Assembly: GCA_022446825.1 (NCBI GenBank)
Contig: JAKVBY010000038.1
Span: 45,945 to 85,015 of the forward strand
DNA: 39,071 bases
Source: Pirellulaceae bacterium
GTDB taxonomy: Bacteria > Planctomycetota > Planctomycetia > Pirellulales > Pirellulaceae
Direction of reading: 5' to 3'
Shown: piece after piece, positions 25,295 through 33,767 of the stretch
Layout of the letters: every line of letters begins with the position of its first letter
Position numbering within the stretch: position 1 is the stretch's first letter
Position numbers and translations under genes: made by a program
Notes under the pieces: generated by a model
Seen by the model: the letters and a program-made list of their open reading frames with translations, nothing else
What the model was told of the DNA's origin: nothing
Databases searched by the model: none

Positions 25295-25524
25295 CCTTCA
25301 TCGTCTGCATGGCAATGATCAGACGGATGCGGAGCTGGAATTCGCATGAAAGACAAGCCCTCTCGTCGCATTTAGGCAACAGGCTTTACAGCTTTCGTCA
25401 ACCAGCCTGCCCCCTCCAGTCACGCTTGGTAGACGTTGCTGCAGAAGAACTTGCAGCGTCCAGCATGAGACGAGCAGTAAATAGCTTCGATGCCATTTTC
25501 GATAACAGCAGGTAAAACGAAACG

Positions 25525-25872
25525 ATGAGTGAAAAAAACATATTCAAACAGATCATTGATGGAGACATCCCCGCTGACATCTTACATGAAGATGATAAAT
25601 GTCTTGCATTTCGCGATGTTGCTCCGCAAGCTCCTGTGCACGTTTTGGTAATTCCTAAAAAAGAAATCGTTTCCCTGGACCACCTGGACGATGAGGATCA
25701 GGGTTTAATTGGGCACCTGTACGTAATCATTCGAAATTTAGCCCGCGATTTAGACATTGCCGAGGCAGGTTATCGCGTCATTGTTAATTGTGGAAATAAC
25801 GGCGGCCAATCCGTTGCGCACCTACATTTTCATTTACTGGGTGGCAGGCCACTCGTTTGGCCACCTGGCTAA
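25525..25872 (+). CDS. hinT: HIT (histidine triad) family protein, HinT-like
   Basis: A 115-residue histidine-triad nucleotide-binding protein. The catalytic triad motif is HLHFH at residues 99-103, followed by LLGGRPLVWPPG, which is the exact C-terminal pattern of bacterial HinT proteins. The N-terminus, IFKQIIDGDIPADILHEDD and then AFRDVAPQAPVHVLVIPKK, is equally typical. HinT enzymes hydrolyse adenosine phosphoramidates and acyl-adenylates in the cytoplasm. The start ATG at 25525 fits family length. A gap of 230 nt separates it from the Trm112-like gene. Confidence 0.96.
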   Translation: MSEKNIFKQIIDGDIPADILHEDDKCLAFRDVAPQAPVHVLVIPKKEIVSLDHLDDEDQGLIGHLYVIIRNLARDLDIAEAGYRVIVNCGNNGGQSVAHLHFHLLGGRPLVWPPG

Positions 25873-25967
25873 TGCCGACGACGTCTCCCACGCAAGGAAG
25901 TCCGTGAAATTTTTCCCGCGGTCACAGAACCTAGGCAAACATCCACACAACTTCATCGCAGATTCTT

Positions 25968-28900
25968 ATGATTTCCTCAATGATTCCTCGCACCATCCTA
26001 ACCCAGGCGATACTCCAGGTGACTCTGATCACCTCTTTCCTTTCGCCATCATTTGCCACACCGCCAGCCTCCAAACCGCCGGAAGGTTTACGAGAGAACA
26101 CACCGCAGTGTTTTTCGCTGCGTGGTGTCAAGATCTTCATTAACCCAACGCGCATTCTTGAAAATGCATCGATTGTTGTGCGCGACGGCGTTATCGAGTC
26201 TGTGGGACAAGACATCACAATCCCAGCCGACGCGCAAAACCTGCAGCTTGCAGGAAAAACTGTCTATGCCGGTTTTATTGACGCGTTCTCCGAAGTCACT
26301 TTAGACCAAACAACATTGGACACCAGCGCAGCGCATTGGAACAACGAAATAACGCCGCAACTTAGTGTAACTCACGACATTCCGTCAGACACAGACAAGA
26401 ACGCTCAACTCCGTCAACAAGGAATTACCCTACAACTCGTTGCCCCTGCGGCCGGAATCATTAAAGGTCGCAGTGCCTTGTTTTTTACCGGGAATGAACC
26501 GCACTCCTCTCGAGTACTCAAAGATGAAGTTGCCCAACATATGCGATTGACGATTTCCCGTTCGCATAATCGCACTGCGTATCCAAACTCTCCCATGGGG
26601 GCTGTTGCGTTAGCCCGACAAACGATGCTCGATGCCGATTGGTACCGTCGGGCATGGGCCGCTGCAAAGGCCGATCGGAGTTTACCACGTCCGGAAAGAA
26701 ACGACGCGTTGAACGCGTTGAAGAACCTTTCGACCTCTGGACAAACAGTGATCACTGATGCCAGCAATGAACTTTTCTTCCTCAGAGCTGATCGTTTTGC
26801 CCGTGAATTTTCTTTGAATTTGATCGTGCGGGGATCGGGCAAAGAGTACCAACGACTCGAAGAAATTCGTACCACCCGTCGACCAATCATCGTTCCTGTC
26901 GACTTCCCCAAACCACCCAACGTGGCCACTCCCGAAGCCGCCACACAGGTCACGCTAGAAGCATTAATGCATTGGGACATCGCCCCAGAAAATCCCCGGC
27001 GTCTCGACGAAGCTGGCGTTCGCATCGCCTTTACAAGCTACGGACTCCAAAACGTTAACCTATTTCTAAAATCGATTCGCAAGGCCGTTAATCGTGGCTT
27101 GAAACCAGAGGCCGCACTCCGCGCTTTGACAACAACACCTGCCGCATTATTTGGAGTAGCGGATAAAATTGGTACTGTCGAGGCGGACAAAATCGCTAAT
27201 TTCGTCGTCACCGATGGAAACATTTTCGACCCCAGTACGAACATTGTCGAAACCTGGGTTGGCGGTCAACGTTTTGAATTAAAGAAATCCTCCGTAGTTG
27301 ATTTCAGCGGGCATTGGACAGTTCATTTTGAGAACCGAACTATTGATCTCAGCGTGACAACCGAAACTGCCACAATGAGTGGTGAATTCACCTTGCCCAA
27401 TAGTGATCCGGAAAATCCTACTCAGATCCAATTAAATCGACTACACGCCAGAGACACACGCCTTAGTGCAGTTTTCGATGCAAGCCTATTTGAACACTCC
27501 GGATTCGCCCAGTTGACGGCAGTTGCTACCACAAATAATGATGGCGACAACGAGTTGACAGGGTATCTTGTGTGGCCCGATGGACAGCGCACGTCACTAT
27601 CAGCGGTGCGCCGCGAAGCACCTACAACAGTAACTTCTGCAGCGGACCAAGTACCGCAAAAAGAAACTGTCCCTACAAAAGGCCAGACCTCGGCATCCTT
27701 CGACGTCAACTATCCACTGGGCGCTTTTGGAGTTCTAGAAACAGAGCGAACTCCCCAGACGATTCTCTTTCAGAATGCAACACTCTGGACCTGTGGCAAA
27801 AAAGAAATACTGAAAGATGCCTCCCTCCTCATCTCCGCAGGGCGGATTATGAGAATTGGGCACCATCTGAAAGCTCCAGGTGATGCACTCATTATTGACT
27901 GCACAGGAAAACACATCACACCGGGACTTATTGATTGTCATTCACACATGGCAACCGACGGGGGTATCAACGAAAGTGCGCAAGCCATCACCGCAGAAGT
28001 GCGGATCGGTGATTTCATTGATTGTGATGACATTGCAATCTATCGCCAACTCGCTGGCGGTGTCACCACAGCCAACGTGCTGCACGGATCGGCGAACCCG
28101 ATCGGAGGGCAAAACCAGGTGATCAAACTACGCTGGGGTATGTTAGACGAGGACCTAAAATTCTCCCGCGCACCGGCCGGAATTAAGTTTGCATTGGGTG
28201 AGAATGTCAAGCAGAGTAATTGGGGCGATGAGTATACAACTCGTTACCCACAGACTCGCATGGGAGTTGAACAAATTATCCGTGACGAGTTCCACGCTGC
28301 AGAAAATTACAAGCAACGCTGGAAGACATGGCAGCGTATTGCAAAAGGTATTCCACCCCGACGTGATCTAGAACTCGAGGCAATTACCGAAATTCTTGCC
28401 GGAGAACGTTGGATTCACTGCCACAGTTACCGGCAAGATGAAATTTTGGCGCTACTTCGAACGCTGGACGATTTCAACGTTACGATTGGCACGTTTCAAC
28501 ATATTTTAGAGGGCTATAAAGTAGCCGAGGCAATGGCGCGACATGGGGCGATGGGATCCGCCTTCTCAGATTGGTGGGCTTACAAATTTGAAGTTTTCGA
28601 TGCCATCCCCTACGCCGGTGCCTTAATGCACAAAGCTGGAATTGTCGTTTCTTTCAATTCGGATGATCGAGAATTAGCCCGGCATTTAAATCAAGAGGCA
28701 GCAAAAGCAACCAAATATGGCGGTGTTCCACCCCAAGCAGCTCTCAAGTTCGTCACCTTAAATCCTGCCAAACAACTTCGGATCGATTCCTACGTTGGAT
28801 CACTCGAGCCTGGTAAGGACGCGGACATCGCCATTTGGAGTGGACCACCAATGTCAAACTTTTCACGTTGCGAGCAAACGTGGATCGAGGGACGCAAGTT

Positions 28901-29093
28901 CTTTGACATGGAAGGGGACCTCAAGCACCGCAAATTAGCTGCTGAAATGAGGGCCAAACTGATTCAGAAGATTTGGGCCTCCGGTGAAGTCATGCTCACC
29001 CCCAGCGAACTGTCTGCAAATCAAGAAGACCTTTGGCCAAGAGAAGATACGTTCTGCTCGCATGGTTCCGACCACACCCACCACCGTCCTTAA
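25968..29093 (+). CDS. Exported two-module amidohydrolase; first module lacks metal ligands
   Basis: The 1041-residue protein has a signal peptide (ending near SFATPPAS) and two amidohydrolase modules joined by a beta-rich linker (about 435-585). Module two is intact: GLIDCHSHM gives H658 and H660, WIHCHSY and FQHILEG give further His ligands, and FNSDDRE gives D899/D900; the closing motif is AALKFVTLNPAKQL with VGSLEPGKDADI. Module one has the same framework, including AALRALTTTPAALFGVADKIG and KIANFVVTDG, but the HxH site reads FSE (F107, E109) and the Asp region reads FTSYG, so it is probably not catalytic. Related proteins act as imidazolonepropionase-like or dipeptidase-like hydrolases; the substrate is unknown. 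A third module is the next gene. The ATG at 25980 is an alternative start. Confidence 0.9.
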   Translation: MISSMIPRTILTQAILQVTLITSFLSPSFATPPASKPPEGLRENTPQCFSLRGVKIFINPTRILENASIVVRDGVIESVGQDITIPADAQNLQLAGKTVYAGFIDAFSEVTLDQTTLDTSAAHWNNEITPQLSVTHDIPSDTDKNAQLRQQGITLQLVAPAAGIIKGRSALFFTGNEPHSSRVLKDEVAQHMRLTISRSHNRTAYPNSPMGAVALARQTMLDADWYRRAWAAAKADRSLPRPERNDALNALKNLSTSGQTVITDASNELFFLRADRFAREFSLNLIVRGSGKEYQRLEEIRTTRRPIIVPVDFPKPPNVATPEAATQVTLEALMHWDIAPENPRRLDEAGVRIAFTSYGLQNVNLFLKSIRKAVNRGLKPEAALRALTTTPAALFGVADKIGTVEADKIANFVVTDGNIFDPSTNIVETWVGGQRFELKKSSVVDFSGHWTVHFENRTIDLSVTTETATMSGEFTLPNSDPENPTQIQLNRLHARDTRLSAVFDASLFEHSGFAQLTAVATTNNDGDNELTGYLVWPDGQRTSLSAVRREAPTTVTSAADQVPQKETVPTKGQTSASFDVNYPLGAFGVLETERTPQTILFQNATLWTCGKKEILKDASLLISAGRIMRIGHHLKAPGDALIIDCTGKHITPGLIDCHSHMATDGGINESAQAITAEVRIGDFIDCDDIAIYRQLAGGVTTANVLHGSANPIGGQNQVIKLRWGMLDEDLKFSRAPAGIKFALGENVKQSNWGDEYTTRYPQTRMGVEQIIRDEFHAAENYKQRWKTWQRIAKGIPPRRDLELEAITEILAGERWIHCHSYRQDEILALLRTLDDFNVTIGTFQHILEGYKVAEAMARHGAMGSAFSDWWAYKFEVFDAIPYAGALMHKAGIVVSFNSDDRELARHLNQEAAKATKYGGVPPQAALKFVTLNPAKQLRIDSYVGSLEPGKDADIAIWSGPPMSNFSRCEQTWIEGRKFFDMEGDLKHRKLAAEMRAKLIQKIWASGEVMLTPSELSANQEDLWPREDTFCSHGSDHTHHRP

Positions 29094-29131
29094 CGGATTC
29101 GCCCGATTCTAGAAAAACGTCAGACAAGAAC

Positions 29132-30466
29132 ATGCAACAATCCAACCGTACTCTTCTGGGTATGCTTACTTGGCTTACCTTGTGGTTTTCTCACACAACG
29201 TCAGCCGCTCCTGAAATTCCTGGAGAATCCCTCCATGGTCCACTTGCTTTCGTCGGTGCGACGGTGCATCCCATCTCCGGTCCCACGGTCGAGAATGCCA
29301 CGGTTGTTATTAGCCGCAAAGGACGCATTCAAGCGGTAGGTCGAGAAATAGTAATTCCACCTCAAGCGAAACAGTTAAATTTGGTGGGAAAACACGTCTA
29401 CCCCGGATTACTCGATGCGCACAGCAATATCGGTCTTGTAGAAATTAACCGAGTTCGCGCATCGGTCGATTCCGCCGAGACGGGAAACATTAATCCCAAT
29501 ACAAAATCCTGGGTCGCTGTGAACCCCGACAGCGAAATGATTCCCGTGACCCGTAGTAATGGCGTCTTGTTGGCTCTGTCCGCGCCAAGCGGTGGTCTCA
29601 TTTCTGGTAAATCTGCAGTGATGCAACTCGATGGCTGGACTTTTGAAGACATGACCTTACGTTCCAGCATCGGCATGCACGTGCAGTGGCCCAATATGCT
29701 TCCTGTAATCAACTGGACCACGGAAGAAACCGCCAGCGAGCAAATAGAAGAACGAGATGAGCAACTGGAAATTCTTCGCCAAACCTTTGAGCGCGCCCGT
29801 GCATATCAACAAGCTCGAACTGCAGATCGTGCGAACTCTGTGTTCGATATTAGGTGGGAAGCCATGATCCCAGTATTGGAACAAAAAATACCTCTCATCG
29901 TTTCGGCCAACGACGTTCAGCAGATTCAATCCGCTGTCGGCTTTTCCACAAAACAAAACGTTCGGCTCATTATTTATGGTGGTTACGATGCCTTACAGTG
30001 TGCTGAATTGCTCAAAAAACACGACATCCCAGTGATTATTGCTGGAATCTATCGGTTACCACGTCGACGGCACGACAACTACGATGCACCTTTTGCTTTA
30101 CCCGCCAAGCTACAATCAGCTGGGATTTCATTCTGTATCTCGAGTGCTGGCCGATTCGGCGCGTCGAACTTGAGAAATCTTCCCTACCACGCTGCGACAG
30201 CCTCTGCTTTCGGTTTACCAAAGGAGGCGGCACTCAAAGCAATTACTCTTTCTCCGGCTGAAATTCTGGGAGTCGCAGATCGAGTCGGCTCTATTGAGAA
30301 AGGTAAGGACGCAACCCTGATTATTACGGATGGCGACATTCTAGAAACACCGACCCATGTCGAAGCTGCTTTCATCCAGGGCCGAGAAGTTGAATTAAAT
30401 GACCGTCACAAACGGCTGTGGAGAAAATATCAGGAAAAGTATCGACGCCTGGGCATTGGTAATTAA
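29132..30466 (+). CDS. Exported amidohydrolase-like protein with incomplete metal site
   Basis: A 444-residue secreted protein. I chose the ATG at 29132, which gives a clean signal peptide (LLGMLTWLTLWFSHTTSA) and avoids overlap with the previous gene; the frame extends upstream to 29033. The amidohydrolase framework is plain: AFVGATVHPISGPTVENATV, then GKHVYPGLLDAHSNIG, and C-terminal AALKAITLSPAEILGVADRVG with KGKDATLIITDG. The HxH site reads HSN (H97, N99), and the Asp position reads ISSAGRFG, so most metal ligands are missing. It aligns best by eye with module one of the preceding protein, suggesting the two genes form a complex of one active and two inactive modules. It lies 38 nt downstream and is surely co-transcribed. 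Confidence 0.88.
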   Translation: MQQSNRTLLGMLTWLTLWFSHTTSAAPEIPGESLHGPLAFVGATVHPISGPTVENATVVISRKGRIQAVGREIVIPPQAKQLNLVGKHVYPGLLDAHSNIGLVEINRVRASVDSAETGNINPNTKSWVAVNPDSEMIPVTRSNGVLLALSAPSGGLISGKSAVMQLDGWTFEDMTLRSSIGMHVQWPNMLPVINWTTEETASEQIEERDEQLEILRQTFERARAYQQARTADRANSVFDIRWEAMIPVLEQKIPLIVSANDVQQIQSAVGFSTKQNVRLIIYGGYDALQCAELLKKHDIPVIIAGIYRLPRRRHDNYDAPFALPAKLQSAGISFCISSAGRFGASNLRNLPYHAATASAFGLPKEAALKAITLSPAEILGVADRVGSIEKGKDATLIITDGDILETPTHVEAAFIQGREVELNDRHKRLWRKYQEKYRRLGIGN

Positions 30467-30583
30467 ACACCTTCCCAAGTGTTTTGCCCGTGAATCTATT
30501 GGGCTACTTCGGGTGGCATCTCCCTTGAAACAAACGCACATATGACATGCACAAAGGGTAGCCATTGTTCGGCAAGTATCCGT

Positions 30584-30630
30584 AAAAAAACACTCGACGC
30601 CAATCCATAGCGCCGAGTGTTTATTTTTAT
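30584..30630. terminator. Bidirectional intrinsic terminator
   Basis: A strong hairpin sits between convergent genes. The 5' arm CACTCG-A-CGC (30591-30600) pairs with GCG-C-CGAGTG (30610-30619), with one mismatch and a 9-nt loop. It is flanked by an A-run (30584-30590) and by TTTATTTTTAT (30620-30630), so it reads as hairpin plus U-run on both strands. It should end the amidohydrolase transcript on one side and rplM-rpsI on the other. Confidence 0.85.
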
Positions 30631-30659
30631 CAGAGTTTGCAAACAAACAAACTTGCCAA

Positions 30660-31073
30660 TTAGCGTTTCGAGAACTGCGTTCCTCGGCGTGCACCGTGCA
30701 GCCCGGGTTTCTTCCGCTCTTTCATGCGAGCGTCGCGCGTGAGAAAGCCACCATCTCGCATTTGTGGAAAGATTTCGTCATCAAAACTTACCATGGCACG
30801 CGCGATCCCCATCCGGCAAGCGCCTGATTGGCCGGTCGGACCACCACCTTTGACGTTGATGATGATATCGATGTCTTCACGGTTCCCCGCTGCCTCCAGG
30901 ACCTCAGCAATTGCCCTGCGATCATTACTAACAGGAAAATACTCTTCCAAAGCGCGTTTATTGATTGTCACTTTACCGCTACCAGCTCGTACCCGAACAC
31001 GCGCGACAGAACTCTTGCGACGCCCTGTTCCTAACGCATCTCCGTTTATCTTATCTGTCTTTACTGCAACCAT
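30660..31073 (-). CDS. rpsI: 30S ribosomal protein S9
   Basis: The 137-residue S9 protein is recognised by GTGRRKSSVARVRVRAGSG, NVKGGGPTGQSGACRMGIARA, and the invariant C-terminus RKKPGLHGARRGTQFSKR, whose last residues reach the P-site tRNA in the ribosome. A short N-terminal extension (about 15 residues) precedes the core. The ATG at 31073 has AGGTAGGG just upstream. It follows rplM by 76 nt, the usual L13-S9 operon order across bacteria. Confidence 0.98.
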   Translation of the reverse strand: MVAVKTDKINGDALGTGRRKSSVARVRVRAGSGKVTINKRALEEYFPVSNDRRAIAEVLEAAGNREDIDIIINVKGGGPTGQSGACRMGIARAMVSFDDEIFPQMRDGGFLTRDARMKERKKPGLHGARRGTQFSKR

Positions 31074-31149
31074 AACCCTACCTTTGTTGGTTGTTGTCTG
31101 ACCAGCTCGCTCTGCCCAACGAGTCTCCAGCAGCCGTCAGCCTCTAACG

Positions 31150-31596
31150 TTATTTTTTGATCGCTAACTCTTTCGGTTCAGGCTGCTGAGCCTGATGTGG
31201 GTGCTCTGAGCCAGTGTAGATTTTTAACTTGGCAAGCATTTTGCGGCCCAGTTTGTTCTTGGGTAACATACGCCGAGTAGCTTCGCGAAGAATCTGTTCC
31301 GGTTTACGTTCTAAACGTCGACCTGCCGTCTCCGATCGAAGACCGGTGTACCCGGTGTACCAGGTATATTCTTTCTGGTCCCATTTATTACCAGAAAACT
31401 TCACTTTTTCGGCGTTCACGACAACGACAAAATCGCCTGTATCCACGTGCGGTGTATAAGTTGGACGATGCTTACCCATTAAAATCACGGCAATGTCAGC
31501 AGCAAGTCGACCTACCACCCGGTCGTCGGCATTCACCAACCACCATTTGCGCTCGATTTCATCAGGTTTTGCCATATATGTTTTGGTCGCAGTCAC
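31150..31596 (-). CDS. rplM: 50S ribosomal protein L13
   Basis: The 148-residue L13 protein shows [46 protein letters not shown] in part, and [31 protein letters not shown], all typical. It contacts 23S rRNA early in assembly of the large subunit. The start is a GTG with GAGAGGA seven bases upstream; an internal ATG seven codons on is less well placed. First gene of the rplM-rpsI operon; its promoter should lie in the 280 nt shared with divergent pntAA. Confidence 0.97.
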   Translation of the reverse strand: MTATKTYMAKPDEIERKWWLVNADDRVVGRLAADIAVILMGKHRPTYTPHVDTGDFVVVVNAEKVKFSGNKWDQKEYTWYTGYTGLRSETAGRRLERKPEQILREATRRMLPKNKLGRKMLAKLKIYTGSEHPHQAQQPEPKELAIKK

Positions 31597-31877
31597 TTTT
31601 ACGTCCTCTCGACGTTGCCTATGTTCTTCACCGTCACAATTTGCCGCCCGCCACCACTAGCCTAGCAGGCGAGTGTCCACGGGTACTTTTCCTATCGCTG
31701 AAAAACGCATAAGTTTAACGGCTCCCAGCCTTTCCAACAAGGGCCAGAGGATACGGACATCCCTTTTATTTGAAGTCGGAGCTTCCCAAAATGCCCCCCA
31801 ATTGCGAAAGGCCGGAAAATCTACCGGGTCTGGCTGTGACTTCATACCTCGCTTAGCCTCCCAATCCGAAATCTTTT

Positions 31878-33158
31878 ATGAAAGCTGCCGTTCTTCGAGA
31901 AACGTTTCCCGGTGAAAAACGCGTCGCTTTGGTCGCGGGGAACCTTGCCCAACTCCAGAAAGCTGGCATTGACGTCATTGTCGAATCGGGTGCTGGCCAA
32001 TCTGCCGGAATTACGGATGCGGATTATGAAGCCAAGGGCGCCACAATTGCCACTGACCGTCAAGCAGCCTTCGATGCTGATCTCGTTCTGCAAGTGCGAT
32101 CACTCGGTGCCAACCCTGAGAATGGTGCTGCCGATCTTCCTCTGATGAAAACGGGGCAATTGATCGTTGGAACCTGTGATCCACTCGGATCCGCCACAGC
32201 AGCTGCCACACTGGCCGCAACCGGCGCCACCTCATTTTCGTTGGAATTGATCCCGCGCATTACCCGGGCGCAAAGCATGGATGTTCTTTCATCGCAAGCA
32301 ACCATCGCCGGATACCGCGCGGTACTACTAGCAGCCAATGAACTCCCCAAAATTTTTCCGCTTCTCATGACCGCTGCGGGAACCCTCACGGCAGCGCGAG
32401 TTTTTGTCATCGGAGCGGGCGTCGCTGGATTGCAAGCAATTGCGACGGCCCGACGCCTGGGTGGAATCGTGGAAGCTTACGATGTTCGCCCTGCCTGCCG
32501 AGAACAAGTCGAAAGTCTAGGGGCTAAATTTGTCGAATTGCAGCTAGAAGCTACTGAGTCCGAAGACCAAGGAGGCTACGCCAAGGCGTTGGGCGAAGAT
32601 TTCTATCAAAAGCAACGTGAACTGATGGCCGCCGTAGTGTCGGAAAGCGATGTCGTCATCACTACCGCTGCAATCCCCGGCCAAACTTCGCCGCTACTGA
32701 TTACCGCCGAAGCTGTGGAAGGAATGGCAAGCGGCGGCGTGATCATCGATCTGGCTGCGGAACGCGGTGGAAATTGCGAATTAAGTGTCGCAGACCAACG
32801 CATCGTCAAAAATGGAGTCGTGATTCTTGGTCCGACAAACTTGCCAGCAGAAATCCCCAATCACGCGAGTCAGATGTTTTCGAACAACGTGACCAATTTC
32901 TTATTGAACCTCGTCAAAGACGGTGAAATCAATCTGGACCTGGACGACGAAATTATTGCCGGGACGATGGTGACTCATGAAGGCCAAGTTTCCAATGCGC
33001 GGATTCGCGAATTACTTGGACTTGAAGCCCTTAACGAGACACCAGAACAGAATCCAGAGGCAACGGGCCAAACTTTTAACGCTACTCAAGATCAAAACAT
33101 GGAACCTACCTCGAACGAGATAGCCGATTCGATTAACGATGAGGAGCCATCGGTATGA
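31878..33158 (+). CDS. pntAA: NAD(P)(+) transhydrogenase subunit alpha 1
   Basis: The 426-residue NAD(H)-binding domain I of proton-translocating transhydrogenase, which couples hydride transfer from NADH to NADP+ with proton entry. Recognisable parts are MKAAVLRETFPGEKRVAL, the FSLELIPRITRAQSMDVLSS loop, the Rossmann motif VIGAGVAGLQAIATARRLGG, and GVIIDLAAERGGN. An acidic and Gln/Asn-rich tail of about 45 residues follows the conserved domain, longer than usual. The next gene overlaps by four bases (ATGA), so translation is coupled. Confidence 0.97.
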   Translation: MKAAVLRETFPGEKRVALVAGNLAQLQKAGIDVIVESGAGQSAGITDADYEAKGATIATDRQAAFDADLVLQVRSLGANPENGAADLPLMKTGQLIVGTCDPLGSATAAATLAATGATSFSLELIPRITRAQSMDVLSSQATIAGYRAVLLAANELPKIFPLLMTAAGTLTAARVFVIGAGVAGLQAIATARRLGGIVEAYDVRPACREQVESLGAKFVELQLEATESEDQGGYAKALGEDFYQKQRELMAAVVSESDVVITTAAIPGQTSPLLITAEAVEGMASGGVIIDLAAERGGNCELSVADQRIVKNGVVILGPTNLPAEIPNHASQMFSNNVTNFLLNLVKDGEINLDLDDEIIAGTMVTHEGQVSNARIRELLGLEALNETPEQNPEATGQTFNATQDQNMEPTSNEIADSINDEEPSV

Positions 33159-33670
33159 AAGCGATTCTGGGGACCATAGCTTGGTTTCTAGCACCAACGA
33201 TTGTGTTATTTTTGGTAGGCGTGCAGACATTGAGTGTCATGGCGAAAAGTGACCGCAGCCAAAGCGTGGCGAGCTCCGCTGCCGATGACACCGATGCCAA
33301 TCCCGCCGACCTCAAATCTCCTGCGGAATCAAACGGCACATCACATCCCGACCAACAAATCAGCACGGGCCAAGTGCCCAACCAGACTAGGCAAAACACC
33401 TTTCTCATTGCCAGCTTGACCGTTTTTATCTTGGCAATTTTCATCGGTTTTGAAGTAATCACAAAAGTTCCCCCGACCTTGCATACACCTTTGATGTCAG
33501 GCTCCAATGCAATTAGTGGAATTACAATTGTGGGAGCCATTGTCGTCACAAGCAATGCAGATGACTGGAAACTCTTTCTAGGGATGCTGGCAGTTATCCT
33601 CGCGACCATCAACGTCGTCGGTGGTTTTCTTGTCACTCATCGGATGTTAGCAATGTTCAAGAGAAAATAA
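33155..33670 (+). CDS. pntAB: NAD(P)(+) transhydrogenase subunit alpha 2 (membrane), extended
   Basis: The 171-residue membrane subunit contains the usual three C-terminal transmembrane helices (NTFLIASLTVFILAIFIGFEVI, then the SGSNAISGITIVGAIVV and MLAVILATINVVGGFLV regions) with the conserved VPPTLHTPLMSGSNAISG loop. In addition it has an N-terminal hydrophobic helix (about residues 4-28) and a hydrophilic Ala/Ser/Asp/Gln-rich spacer of about 50 residues. Split-type subunits such as that of Rhodospirillum rubrum are shorter (about 139 residues as I recall), so this is an elaborated form. It starts inside the pntAA stop codon. Confidence 0.95.
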   Translation: MKAILGTIAWFLAPTIVLFLVGVQTLSVMAKSDRSQSVASSAADDTDANPADLKSPAESNGTSHPDQQISTGQVPNQTRQNTFLIASLTVFILAIFIGFEVITKVPPTLHTPLMSGSNAISGITIVGAIVVTSNADDWKLFLGMLAVILATINVVGGFLVTHRMLAMFKRK

Positions 33671-33767
33671 ATTGTCCTTTGGCGAGTCGCAGGAAGCAAA
33701 ACCGGTAAAACCATACCGCAATTCCTTCGCAACGATTCGTTTGATTCATTAGAGAAAGATTAACAGC

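Noticed and set aside
25309-25515. 68-codon frame between the Trm112-like and HIT genes
   Set aside because: It fits neatly between the genes but has no recognisable motif and no good ribosome site; kept out for lack of support.
31657-31845. 62-codon minus-strand frame upstream of rplM
   Set aside because: It overlaps a plus-strand frame of similar length and shows no family likeness; the region is better read as a divergent promoter region.
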